Positions 42,495 to 56,916 of a stretch of 64,000 nucleotides of DNA are shown here, in pieces (position 1 is the first letter of the stretch; each line of letters starts with the position of its first letter). This DNA is from Gonocerus acuteangulatus (taxonomy: Eukaryota; Arthropoda; Insecta; Hemiptera; Coreidae). Location: contig OX328124.1 in the NCBI GenBank assembly GCA_946811695.1, forward strand, positions 63,483,860 to 63,547,859, written 5' to 3'. Under the pieces are notes generated by a model, which saw only the letters and a program-made list of their open reading frames with translations, made no database searches and had not been told where the DNA came from. A program made the position numbers and the translations under genes.

Positions 42495-45400
42495 CTTAAA
42501 TAAAAAAAAAAAAAGAGTTATAGTTCTTAAAAATATGTATCGAATACAATCAAACTTTAAAGTTTCCTCATTACATTAACAGTGACCAGAACAAGAACTT
42601 CTTTTGTCAGCATATTGTGAAGAGAGGAAAATTCCTAAATCAATGAATGAAATGGCCAATTCAGACCATTTTGTCAAAATGTGCTTTATCCTCCTTGGAA
42701 ATATTAAAGCATTCGAATTTCAGAAAGTTTTAACATTTAAATTTTCTAATAAAGGACTTCAGAAAACCTTCCCCTTTTTGTGTCTATGGGATCATAGACA
42801 ATATGCAATTAACCTGCCAAAGTTCTATCTTTGACATAAAAAAAAAAAAAAATAATGAACTCTTTCTTAAAACTCATAACGTTTTTTAAAATAATTAATG
42901 TTATTTAAAAGAATTCTGCTAGTTTCGAGCGAATTGCTCCTACTCTAAGACTTCTTCAAGTCAAGGCAATACTTCTTCTTAATATCCAGCTTGAAGCTTC
43001 ACTCTTTTTTTTTGTTGTTATTATCTAATTATTCTGATAGTTTATGTATATATTTTCATTTGTTTCTTATTTAATTTAATTTAATAGAAACACACATTTT
43101 ATTAATTTAAAAGGTGTTAAAGATAGTCCAACGTGGGAGATAGACGCTCAGTTTGGCAGGTTGACTTCCTCCACAAATGTTTAGAAAGTGTGACAACCTG
43201 TAGATAGCGAGGTTTCCAGTAAAAGGAGTGTAACCAGTGCAGGTTAAAATTCGTTGTAAATAATAAATGGACGTTAAAATCTAGAAATTTATGTTTCCAA
43301 GATGTTATTTGGAAACAACCATTATATTTGCAAGCATTACCAAGAAGTGTTATGACTGGGGATGCTGATGGGTTAGGAGGCTGTGCAAGGGTTCGGTTTA
43401 TTATTACCTGGAATGGGCCAACACCAGGTATAGCTTACCTCTCTGGACAAAATCACAATTTATTTCTAGTAATTCAAGGTCTGCCATAATATTTGAAATG
43501 AACCGCAAATAAAAATAATTTTATGAAATAGATACAGTAGTATAGTAACAGCTGACATGTGATCGTCCTAGCAACGCATGCTATCTAGGCATGCCTGCTC
43601 TCTAACCAACTAAAAATTCAAACCCGTCTTAAAATACTTAAAAATTTGAATATCAAAAAATCCTTTCTTTAGCGAGTTGTCCACATGCTAAAGAGAGTGT
43701 CCATTCCAAAAAATTTCAATTTTTTCAGTCAAGTGGTTTGGGCTGGGCGATGATAGGCAGTGAGTCAGTGAGTGAGTGAGTGAGTGGTATTTGACAAATA
43801 CAGTGGGTCAAAAAATTATTCATGCACTTAATGTTTTGGCTGTAATTTTTTTTGTTCATTTGTTTAACGCAAAATATCAACAGATAGTTATAACGGGGGC
43901 ATTTGACATTAATTTTATAAAGCGCTGAAATGTAATACCTCATAAAATTAAGTCAGCAGCAAAATTTGAAAATGTTATAAGCAAAAAAATTATTCATACA
44001 CCTATGAAACGAAAAAAAAAGGATTCTACTAAAACATTTTCTGTAATTAAACCCCCTTCCCCTCCCCTACTAGGATACCCTTTCTGATTTATGACAGCCT
44101 GAGGTCTCCTGGGCTTTGTTTCTACGCGATCATTATTCTCCTGACAGTCGATTTCTACCCAAGCTTTCTGAAGGTTATAAATTAATTCTTTCCCTAAATA
44201 ACATGAACATTTTGAAATTTTTAACTTCAATAATGCCCATAAATGTTCTTAGGGGTGATTGAGGTGGTGTTTGCACCATTTGGCGCACCTTGTACAATAG
44301 CCATTCTGTTTTTTCCCGGTATGATTCAGGTCACTGACCTGCTGGAACATATAGATGCTGTTTATTCCTACTATTCGCACACTTTTTTTTTCAAATTACC
44401 TCGCAACACATTCACATAGTTCTCAGTATTGAAATAACCATTAATTTTTGAAAGTTCGCCTACTCCGCTGGCGCTCATGCAACCTCAAACTATGACATTA
44501 CCCCTGCGTTGCTTCTCAGTAGGCAGGAGATGTTTTGCTTCGAAAGCTCTGCTCTTTTGCCTCCAAAAAAATCTCTGTTCGAGGGATTTGTAAACATTGA
44601 ACTCCCTTTCGTCCAAAAAGAACTAATTTTTCCAAAATTAAAGCGGTTTTTTTTTCTCGTGATCCCGGGAAAACTTTATTCCTTTTTTTGACAAATTTTT
44701 AATTTATAAAAGGTATTGTTTTATCTGCTCTACCACTATATCCCGCTTTATGTAGCCAGCACCCCACTGTTTAAGGTGTTACAGGGTTCCTATAACATGA
44801 TGCGATGTGTTCTGCTAGCTCGGGAGCAAATAATTTGAGGTTTTTTTGCAGCTTTTCCTGCACGATTTCACGGGAATCACACACTCACCCCGTGTGTTTT
44901 CTCTCCGTGTGTTTTCTATTGTCTGCAGATGAGGTTTTTATATTTTTAATTATATATTGCTTAGACGGTTAATACAATCCCAGCTTTCATACGAAGCATC
45001 GCACAGTGGGTTAGAATAGAATAGAATAGAATAATATTTATTTCCAAAAACTCGTTTTCGAGATATGGACAAGTCATATAATAATATTATAATACATTTA
45101 ACACTACATTTGCAATTTTAAGTCAAGATGCCAGTCCGGATGCTAAATCTATTTCAAAAAATTCTTCAGTTGTATAACAAGTTCTTTGTCGGAGTATTCT
45201 TTTCAGTTTCTGGACAAGTCTTGTGGTCGGCTGGATGTTTCTTAATTTCTCAGGCAGGAAATTGAACAAAACTCCTCCACAAAACTCCACTCCTTTCCTA
45301 TAAAACGTTGTCGTATGTTTCTGAATTTTGATTTTTCCTTTTTGGCGTGTAGAGTAGTAGTGGTCACCCCCATGAATTTTAAATTGGGATAAGTTTTTTT

Positions 45401-45916
45401 TTTACATATTTTACTTCTCCCCTGAAGAGGCACCAAAAAGGGTGCGAAACATGTAGGGAAGATAAATAAAAGTGTAAAAGTGTGTGACGATATTTTATTG
45501 ACCTTCCACCTTATTCGCTAGTTATATATATTTGAGCTAAGGGTCATTTAATGAATAATAATAAATAATAGGATTCTGTTGTTTTAAATAATTTGTAATT
45601 GTTAGGTATAATACGTATAATTTTATAAATTTACTACCAATGTTATCAGATGACAAACACACATGCAGACACGCCTACACACACCCACCCTCTCACGCGC
45701 ACGCACGCACAAACACCCACTCTCAGAAAGTAATGCCAATTTTGAATAAGCATCCTTGTATTTATTTGCACGGGATGCTTTTCTTTTTTTTTCTTTTAGC
45801 ACTTTCCTCCGAAGGAAAGTAGCTATTGAGGTTGGACTCATGACGGAATTTTTGAAAAATGTCTTCAAATCTTTATCGATCCTACCTAGTAGACACCGAA
45901 AATGACCCCCGTTAAA

Positions 45917-45974
<58 letters not shown>

Positions 45975-47450
45975 CTGTTAACACGATAGCGGCCAGAGTT
46001 TTTGTTTTTCGTCACGAAACTTGGTATATAGCATTCAATTAGCAAACGATTGAACGAGTTCGTTAACCACCAAAGTCGGTCCACCGGAAGGGGGGGGGTT
46101 TACCCCGAACCCAAAACACTAATTTGACTATGTCAGCCGTAATATTTGTTATATTTCAACGAAACTTGGTATTCGTAGTGGTAATATAGAGAGAAAAGTA
46201 AGTGAGATATAAAAATGAACTAAATCGGTTCATTAGAAGGGGGGGTTTACTCCGGACCCACAATACCAATTCGCCACTACCAGCCGTGATTTTTGGTATA
46301 TTTCAACGGAACTCGGTATTCGTAGTGGTAATCCACAGGTAAATAACTGTTGTAAAAATAAACTAAATCGGTTCATTAGGAGGGGGGGTTTACTCCGGAC
46401 CCACAATACCAATTCGCCACTACCAGCAGTGATTTTTGGTATATTTCGACGAAACTCGGCATTCGTAGTGGTAATCTACAGGTAAATATGTGTGTAAAAA
46501 TAAACTAAATCGGTTCATTCGAAGGGGGGGTTTACTCCTGACCCAAATTCTTAATATACTCATACCGGTCGTAATTTCTGCTGTATTGTAAGGAAACGCG
46601 GTATACGTCGTGGGTAACTCATGAGAAAGAAGTGTTGTAGAAATGAGCTGAATCGGTCAATCGGAAAGCGGGGGTTTAATTTGTAATATATTTCAATAGA
46701 AAAGCCCATCAGACGTAGGTTCACAAAGCCGCCGCAAGGAGCGCTTTCTACCACTAGAGTGACTGTATCCTGTTCCTGCGTTAGATCAAAATACGATAAT
46801 ATGAGGTTTTTTGTATTTATTACGAAGTGTAATAGGTACCATGTGTAAACATAACTCTGGAAGCAAATTATTAATTGATCAGTTACTCATTACAAATTTA
46901 AAAGAGAACTATTCATGTTTTTATTTTATTTATGTAGGATATTTTAAGCAAATTGTTCTGGAAAGCAATCAACACTACCCAAATTCTGAGGAAAGTGCTT
47001 AGTTATGCAGCTCCTGCGTGACGGACTTTTTTTCTTTTCTTTTTTTATCCTTTAATATCACGAGCTTGAGGATTGCCTTCGCAATTGCATTTGCGAAGCA
47101 TACAGAAATTGCATTGAGCCAGTAGTAGTATGTAAGATTTTACTATTCTTCTTCTACTCTATAAAATGGTCGTCATTTCTGCCCTTGCTAACAATAATAA
47201 TATCTATTTTTTATGTGGTGCTATCCATTTTTATTTAAACTGTTATTTGAAACGAGAAAATATGTAGTTTGATTTCATTTATTTGTTTTTCTGAATAATC
47301 GTCATATTTTTTAGCGCGGTTCCTCCCTCCCCCCCCCCTAGGGAGGAACCCCGCTTATAGGGTTGATACAATGAAACAATCCGGAAGTGCCGACTAGAAA
47401 ATTTCGCGTTTCAGAACCCCTAGAGACCGAAAATAACGGTGGTTCAAATT

Positions 47451-47487
<37 letters not shown>

Positions 47488-50400
47488 CTGTTCGCTCTCT
47501 AGATAGAAGACGAATGGTCCGATTTTGATGAAATTTGGTACAAAAATCCTTCGTCCAATTTGAAAGGTCAAGTTCGTTAACCAGCAAAATCCGCCTACTG
47601 GAAGATGGCGTTTGGGGCGAAATTCGCGCAAAAAAAATCGTAACGCTTACGTTTTTGAGTTCATAAGCTTCTAAGTACTCGTTTTATATGATTCCTGGGC
47701 TAGGAAAACGAATGAAACCATTTTCAAGGCGATAGCTTTAACTGTTTTCGAGAAAATTGGAAAAATATTTTTTGAATACCGTTTTTGGTTTGGGTACTTA
47801 GAATCATGGGATTCAGTTGAAACATTTTCTGCATGTTCTACTTTCATCAAAACTAATATGTTGAAATTTTGGTTACGTTTGGAGTTAAGGAAGGGTTAGA
47901 ATAAAATATTTTATTAACAGACATAAAAAGTTTTAGTAACTTTGTTTACTTTCCTTAATATCTCAAAAAAGGTTGAGAATCTTGGTAAACGGAAGAATAC
48001 CATTAGAAAGCTTATTAAATGCTCTAAAAAAAAGGTTCTAATGAAAGTTTTGATTAGGTGATGTCAATCGGAGAAATAAGAGCTTAAAACTTTAAAGTAA
48101 TTGATTTCGCTTATTCGAACTGTTCTATTTGTCTGTTTTTTATTCCTTGTTATTTTTTAATTGCTTATTGTTGGATAATGTATTTGAATATAAAACAGGT
48201 TAAGAAAAATAAGAAAAACAATTTAATGTTAGAGATATGGATTTCCAAGATATATAGCTTTTCAACTGCCTAGCGTCCTTCCTAGGGAGGGTTCTTTGTC
48301 TTTGATTTTGGTACTTAGAATTATGGGATACAGTTGAAACATTTTCTGCATGTTCGAGTTTCATCAACACTAATATGTTGAAATTTTTGTTACGTTTAGA
48401 GTAAAGGAAGGGTTAGAATAAAATATTTTATTAACAGACAAAAAAAGTTTTGGTAACTTTGTATAATTTCGTTAGTATCTCGAAAACCGTTGGATTATGT
48501 TGGATAATGTATTTGACAATAAAACTGGTTAAGTAAAATAACAAAAACAATTTATTGTTAGAAATATAGATTTCCAAGATTCCAAGACCTTGTCACTAGC
48601 GGGTCTGTTTCTAGTGAAGCCGACCCTTCCAGGTAAGATTGTAAATCATGACCTTTCAAGACTTTACTACTCACAGGAATGGCGTTAGTGACCTTAAGGG
48701 TTGACACGCCATTATAATAATTAATTTAAAAAAAAAGACTGGTGGAACCAAAATAATAACTGCTTCTATTTTAATCTTTCCAAATTAGACTAGGGATATG
48801 AACGGAACCGCGCTAAGATGATGCAGTCCTGCGAGACGGACTTTTTTATTTTTTTGGCAGTGGAGCGGCTGCTGAGTCCATTAGCACATCTGGTTTTTCT
48901 TTATAATTAAGGTTCTTTCATTTGATGCATGATGTCAAATACATTTTGTCATTATTTTGACTCTGGAAAAGAACAAACATAAGAAATGCATTCGTGAACT
49001 AAGGCTTTAACTGGTATGTACACGCACATCCGCGATTTCTGTTTATATGTTCTGAAAGTTGAATACTTCCTTTTAATATTGATATAAAAACAAAGCTTGG
49101 AAATGCTTGGAAGTATAACAGAAACTTTCGAGTTAAGTCAAATTTGACGTTAAAAAGGCCAAAAGATTTTATATTTTCTTATGTGGTCAAACTAATTAAC
49201 AAATGGCCTAATTATCGCTAAAAAGCAATAAATGTATTCTCGATTACCTGCTTCAGGGTGGTCCATAACCAAAATTGCAATAAAAATTCCAAACTCTAGA
49301 AAAATTAATTTTTTGAACAGATAAATATACGGAGAAGAGTTAACAAGTCAGTTTCCTATTAAAAAGTGGAGACTTTGTTGTGGTCCGCCAGGCTTACAGG
49401 TAATGCCAGGACAGAGATTATCCTTACAGTTTGTACACAAACTATTCAACTATTTTTAGCACTAATTAATTTTCGTCTCAGATAACTTTTACAAAATGGA
49501 CTTTTGGCCAGCATTTCGGGGCAAATACCCCACTGTGCATCGGTAACTCAGTCCTTGATTTAAAAGTTTAGCGATTTCATGTTTAAGATAAGAACTCAGT
49601 TTCTTAGATTTGCGAACCATTTCACTTGAATTATCTTAGAATATTGAGGGTTTAACTGTTTCTCATGTTAAGATAAAACGTTGTGTTTAATAAGAAAGAA
49701 ATAATTATTGGTATTTAGTTGAAACATTGGCCCATGAAACAATTTTAGAGTTATCATAACGCCTAATTTAAGTGTATGAATAATTTGTTTGCATGCCAAT
49801 GTTTCTTTTTTTGTTGTTAATAGAATGGAGCGTGTTTTTAATTTTTGCTTTTGCATCAAAATAATGGGAAATGTCATTTGTTATTATTATCAGCAGCAGA
49901 GGTGGGCATAATTTTATTTATAACTAAAAATACGAATTTATTCGTACTTCAGATATTTGTAAATACGAATATAAATAAATTCGTATTCGTAAGTGTGAAT
50001 ACGAATTTATTTGTATTCACGTATATTAAATATAAAAATACAAATAAAATTTTATTCGCAAATTTTCCTACGAATACAAATAAATTCACAGAAAAAATTG
50101 TAAATAATCACAAAAAATGTGAATATTCACAAAAAATCAAGTGGTTACAAATTTATTCACATTAAAATATATGAATACAAATTTATTCACATTATAATTT
50201 GTGAATACAAATTTATTCACAATAAAATTCGCAAATAAATCATGAATTTATTCGTAATAAGATTATTCTTTTTTTTTTGCACTTAACGTCTAGGTTATCA
50301 GCGCCTAGATTCATTTTTTTTTTTTTTTTTTATGGACCGCCAGAGGTACAGATGGCAGGCACTATGTCCCAGCAGCGTGGCTGGTGGTGCCGCGGCGGGC

Positions 50401-53400
50401 TCGAGGTAAAAATAAATGGAATCTTGGCGCTAATAACCCAGACGTTAAGCCCTTGAAAATAAACTAAAATAAAGAATTGTAATATCATCTTATCGTTAAT
50501 TCGAATAAATTCATAATTTATTTGCGAATTTTTTTGTGAATAAATTTGTATTCACAAATTATAATGTGAATAAATTTGTATTCATTTATTTTAATGTGAT
50601 TTTTTTTGTAATCACTTGATTTTTTGTGATTATTTAGATTTTTTTCTATGAATTTATTTGTATTCGCAGGAAAATTGGCGAATAAAATTTTATTTGTATT
50701 TTTATATTTAATATACGTGAATAAAAATAAATTCGTATTCACACTTATGAATACGAATTTATTTATATTCATATTTACAAATATATGAAATACAAATAAA
50801 TTCGTATTTTTATTTATAAATAAAATTATGCCCATCTCTGATCGGTAGTTTGTTTGGGTTAAGTTAATAAAAAAAATATTATTGACTAATAAAGTAAGAA
50901 TAATTTTTTGACCCACTGTATATAGTAGATTTTATTATTCTTTCTCTTTAATTTATACATTTTGGGCCTAGAAGTAGGAAAATCATTTTCTCTGAAGCTT
51001 TAAGCAAAATCAGTGAGAACCTATATTAATCCATTTCACATTGTTTTTGTTTGTTTCATTTTGCACTTAATTGATATATTTTTGAAAATTTTATCATTAA
51101 AGATGAAGAGATTGGCTAACGACCTATCATCAGTTTTTACCGCTGATTTTTTTTTTTTTTTTCTACTGAAAGTTGATAGTTTATTTACCACGCTCTGAAG
51201 CGATTGCATTTACATTATTCTATAAAAATATACATTTTGATGCTACATACATAATATATTTATAACCAATTTTCCTTGTAATAGCATTCTCTAAATGAAT
51301 TGCTGTAGTGTTTTTGAGAAAAAAATAAAAGAAAAAACTTACCGGTTCTGTTACAATAAGTCCGGCCAGAGTAGGGCCAAGAATAGAACAACAATTGGCT
51401 GCACAGTTTGTTATGCCCATTAGCGTTCCAGCGAAATTGGGTGATAAGTCCAGATGATTGAGATAATATCCCGTGTATGTGGCCGAATTTAGCCCAACTG
51501 CGACGGTCAAGAGTACCACAGCTCCTGATGCATCAGTATTCAGCAATGATAGGAGACTAAGGGCGACTGCTCCTCCATAAAGTGCTGCAAGAAATTCAAC
51601 AGCCTATTTAATGATACAATTTTGGGTTTAAAATAATCAATACATTTTATAATAATATTAAGTGTAATAATTAGTATACAAATTTTAAATATTTGTGTAT
51701 GGATATAAGAAAACGTCGATTAAAAAGTCTTTACCTACACTATTCCAGAATTTTCTAGATGCTTCGTAAGTAAATATTTTTCTCTTTATCAGGTGGTCTG
51801 CGATGATCGAAAACAGAAATGAAGCCAGCCACATAACCAAATAAGGCAAGGCAGAAAGGAATCCATTCTATAGAATTACACTGGGATATGAACAATAAAG
51901 AATACAAAAAAAAGTAAGTAATATGAATAAGATTACACAAATTTGTATGAAGCACATAAAAACTAATAAAAGGTTACATTTTAGCGTGTTTTCTACCTCT
52001 TGATAGGGAAAAAACTTGACGACGAGATCCGGAATAACGATTAATGATGACATTTAAAACGCATATGCCACAAATAAAAACTACCTTTCAAATGGGGACA
52101 GCTTCTGATGGAATTTATTATAAAACTATTTTGTTTAGAACGTAACGTCAAGTTCGCTAGCCAGCTTAAACCAGCCTTCCGGAGCATTAGGCATCGTATT
52201 TGTTGGGAGATTTCTTCGCGCAACTCTATCAAAGCGCGTATGGCTTTGCTCAGGCTTCCGCGTTCAAGATTTCTGAGGTGGGGAATCGAATGGCACCACA
52301 TTCAAGACGATATCTTAACTCGTTTAAAGTAGAAGAAATTTCGTTTATTTTCTTGAATATCTCAAAAATGTTTGCAAAATCGACATGGAAGGTGCTCCTT
52401 TAAAAGCCTAATAAATGTCTACAAATCACATTCGAGGCTAAATTTTCATAGAATCATTCAAGTCGCAAGAAATGGTGATTAAAGTTTCTGAATGGATGCT
52501 TTCGTTTCATCGAGCGCCCACCTTATAGCTGTAGAATTTATATCCTAAATTTCAAATCAATCATATTTAAGAATTCTTGGGAAACACGCTATGACCCATT
52601 TCCTGGAATTAACTATTTAGTAATAGCTCGTACACTAATGGTGATTGTGGTTAGAATTTATTATTATTTTATATATTTATTTTTTACTTTTTTTATATCG
52701 AAATGAAATACTCCACTGATGAAGGATGGCATAAGAGTAAGAAGTGTCCAAAAACCCCAGTTGTTAGCCATGTGGCCTATTGCGAGAGCCCAAAGAGGAG
52801 CTGAACTAGCCATTTTCGTCCATGGTGTTTTCAGCTTCTAAAAACAACAATTTTAAAAATATTATAATTGAAAAAATAATATTTCTTTATTAACCATGTT
52901 TTGTTTTTTTTAAATGATTAGAAATATCTCTAATCAAAGACCTTATTCCCTCAACTGATTTTTGTGCTGGTTTCTACAAGCCTCTATCTTGTTCTGTGAG
53001 TCTTAGCACAAGCCGAAGAAGCTCTACTATATTAAAACGAGAAAAATAACTTTTTTATTTATTCAGAACTACGTCCTCCGCTTTCAAGAAATCCTTAATA
53101 AGAATGTTTAGAAGTTTCTTTATAATAAGTTGAAATTCTTTAAAATACCAATATAAAATAGAGTGGAGATTCATACCTTCATACATGAGGAAATTCATTA
53201 TACCGCGGTTTAATGATTTTGCTACGGATATAAGGGGGCTGCATACCCTCTCCCCCACTGAAATTTTGATTTAATCGGTAAAAATGTGCCATGAAAACAT
53301 TGAAAATGAACTAAATAAGATCACTTAGTTCTGAAAAAATATTTTTTTGGGGTGTGATAGCGTTTTAGTTGGCTAACTATTCCAAGTTCTAGATTGTTAG

Positions 53401-54783
53401 ATACCCTCAAATGCTCCCAGCCCCCCTAATTATTATTATTGTTAAAATCAAAGTCGGTGCAATTGGATTTTGCACATTAATATTTTTTTTACTTTGAATA
53501 TATTTCGTAAATGCTCAGGGGTGTTCTGCGAAGTCAAGCTATTATGGAAGATGTTTCCAACCGATTGTTAGTTACATCAGACCCATAAATGTCCAGCATT
53601 CTGAAGCTACTCATTGAAAACCGCTCAAAACATGAGAACTTTTTGTACATGATATTTTATTCGACAATTCATATTCATCCAAGTCGGAAAACGACTGAGA
53701 ATCCTATGTATCGAACAATTCTGATAATGAGAATGACTTTTCTTATTAATAAAAATAAAATAAAATTTATAATATAAGATGGTGACCCCTTTTTTTTCTA
53801 ATGTATTTATAATGTATATGATTTACTCTCAACCGATGAAAGAGATAACATAGAGCCATTTATTAAATATTGATAATTTTCAATCAGTCTTGCAAATAAT
53901 TTGATTCCTTGTGTGCAATTTTGAATTTTGTAAATCGGACATCAGATCCATAATCAGCGACTTCGAAACACCCGAGTAACAAATTTTGATCTTTTAAAAG
54001 AAGAATTAGTAATTTCGGCCAGGTTTTCGGGATTTCGCCCCACTGCGTATTGATGCAAGTCAGTATTGATAACATTTAAAAATTATCCACTTTTAGTTCT
54101 CGTTACTTCTACTACTTGGATTCAAGAACATTTTTCAATCCAAGTAACCTTCAATTAAGAATTCCCTCATTAAAGGGTTGTTATATTTCCAATTTTTCCT
54201 TTCCTTGAGAATGAGTTAAAACAATTTCTCTGGAAATAGACCAACTTGTTTTAGGCTACCAATTACAGTGTTTAGGAATCTGTTTACTTCGGAGACGTTT
54301 ATGAAACGAAATCTATTTATAAATTAAAAATGCATACAGTTGATGAATCTGCAGTACTAATAAGGCTGTTTTCAATAAATGTTCTTTCCTTTTTTGAAAT
54401 TGTTTTGTGTCTCTCAGGGGTTTCAGCTATAAAACGCAAACAGACTAGACCCCAAACCATTGCTAGTGCTCCTGGAAAAGCAAAAAGAATTGTGTTTTTG
54501 AATAAAATGTTAAATTATAAAATAACTGTCTTATTTGTGGTTCTTGTAGGTTTTACCAGATACGTAGAAAATATAAGGCCATCCTGCAGTTGCTGCTAGC
54601 ATTCCTCCTCCTCCTAGCATAATAATAGTTCCAAATTGGGCACCTGGAAATCAAAATTATCTAAATAAGGTGTAACGAACTTGATCTTACATATAAAAAA
54701 GAGCATTTTGGTACCAAATTTTATCAAAATCGGACCAGTTTTCGGGACGCTAGTGAGCGAACACAAACGCACACAAACATATG

Positions 54784-54841
<58 letters not shown>

Positions 54842-56868
54842 TTAGCTGTGCCCGCACTTTTCCACGCGACTTCGTCCGCGTGGAATAGTGACTTACTCCA
54901 ACTCGCAGGAACTGCATCATCTTAGCGCGGTTCCTTTCATATCCCTATTGTCATTTGAAAAGCCTAGAATAGAAACACATAATATTTGGTTCGGCCTTTG
55001 TTCAAAGGGGTTTATGACTTTACCTAGTTGGGTCCGCCAGAACACAGAATCCTCTTCTAGAGATACCTATTTAGTACGTTTCAATGCATTGAAAAATATC
55101 AGAATTTTTCACATTTTCTTGTGTTCTTCTACTATAGTAATAATTCTACAAATAAAATCAATTAAAAAAAAAAAACCAACAGAATAAAGTCAATTGAAAA
55201 TATTCAAAAGACGTCATCGAATCTATTTCTCTTGGCAAGCTATATTTCTAACAATGAATTGTTTTTCTTATTTTACTTAATCTGTTTTATTGTCAAAGAC
55301 ATTATCCGACTTTAAGCAATTAAAAAAAAACAAGGAATTAAAACAGACAAAAAGAACCGTTCGAATAAACGAAATCAATTACTTCAAAGTTTAAGCACTT
55401 ATTTCTCCGATTGACATCGCTTATTCAAAACTTTCTTCAGAACCTTTTTTAGTAGACCATTTAGTAAGCTTTCGAATGGTAACCTTTCGCTTCCTAAGAT
55501 TTTCAACCGTTTTCGAGATATTTATTAATACCTATTCGTAAGTAGACGAAGTTCCCAAAACTTTTCATTATTTCTAGCAACAGAAAATTGGTCTCATTTT
55601 ACCTATCCTGTTTTACACACAAATACATGCAGATAACATGTAACATAAGAAATTACAAAAATAAAAAGCAATAAAAAACTAAGAGAAACAGACAAAAATT
55701 ACAAAAGTCCGACTCGCAGGAACTGCATCATCTTAGCGCGGTTCCGTTCTTATCTCTAGACTCATTTAAAATGATTAAAATGGAAGCTGTTATTATTTTA
55801 GGTCCACATTTCTAGAAAGCATGAAGATTAGATTCTTAGCCGTCGAGGTGATAAGTAAAGATGGAATGGTTGGGATTCGGCTAAAGAAACCTCAATACGA
55901 TTTTTGTTAAAAATCTATATTTAGGACGTTTTGGCTACTCATTGGTAGACTTCGTCAGCAATGAAAGTGCCGGGAGGCAGAGGAGGACCAAAGTTGACAG
56001 TTCATCTTTACTTTCAAGAAAGGTCTTATTTACGATCTTACCTGGATGGGTCCCCGCCCTAGGAAGGACCCCGCTAGGCATTTGAAAAGCTATATCTTGG
56101 AAATCCATATCTCTAAGATTAAATTGTTTTTCTTATTTTTCTTAACCTGATTTATTATCAAATACATTATCCAACAATAAGCAGTTAAAAAATAACAAGG
56201 AATAAAAACAGACAAAAAGAACAGTTCGAATAAGCGAAATCAATTACTTTAAAGTTTTAAGCACTTATTTCTCCGATTGACATCGTCTAATCAAAACTTT
56301 CATCAGAACCTTTTTTATAGAGCATTTAGTAAGCTTTCTAATGGTATCCTTTTGTTTACCAAGATTCTCAACCTTTTTCGAGATATAGAGATAGAAAGTT
56401 ACCAAAACATTTTATGTCTGTTAATAAAATATTTTATTCCAACCCTTCCTTAACTCCAAACGTAACACAAATTTCAACATATTAGTTTTAAGGAAAGTAG
56501 AACATGCAGAAAATGTTTCAACTGAATCCCATGATTCTAAGTTCCCAAATCAAAAACGGTATTCAAAAACTATTTTTCCAATTTTCTCGATAATGGTTAA
56601 AGCTATCGCCTTGAAAATGGTTTCATTCGTTTTCCTAGCCCAAGAAGCCTATAAAACGAGTGCTTACAAGCTTATGAACTCAAAAACGTAAGCGTTACGA
56701 TTTTTTTTGCGCGAATTTCACCCCAAACGCCATCTTCCAGTGGACGGATTTTGCTGGTTAACGAACTTGACCTTTCAAATTGGACGACGGATTTTTGTAC
56801 CAAATTTCATCAAAATCGGACCTTTCGTCTTCTACCTAGAGAGCGAACAGACAAACCAGCAGTTTTTT

Positions 56869-56916
<48 letters not shown>

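Larger units (their letters stand above)
43801..50918 (-). mobile_element. Tc1-like transposon split by nested insertions
   Basis: Outer ends: CAGTGGGTCAAAAAATTATT at 43801-43820 and its complement ending at 50918, each flanked by TA. Between them on the minus strand: a possible transposase N-terminus at 49490-49620, the DDE part at 43990-44960, and inserted elements (LINE scrap 45005-45430, HINE 45796-47030, HINE 47311-48847, hAT-like 49897-50840). Removing these leaves about 2 to 2.5 kb, a normal Tc1 size. Whether both ends belong to one element is an inference from their identity and the flanking TA. Confidence 0.55.

Noticed and set aside
42604..42834. 76-codon plus-strand frame in the copy B intron
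   Set aside because: No recognisable domain, and length is compatible with chance.
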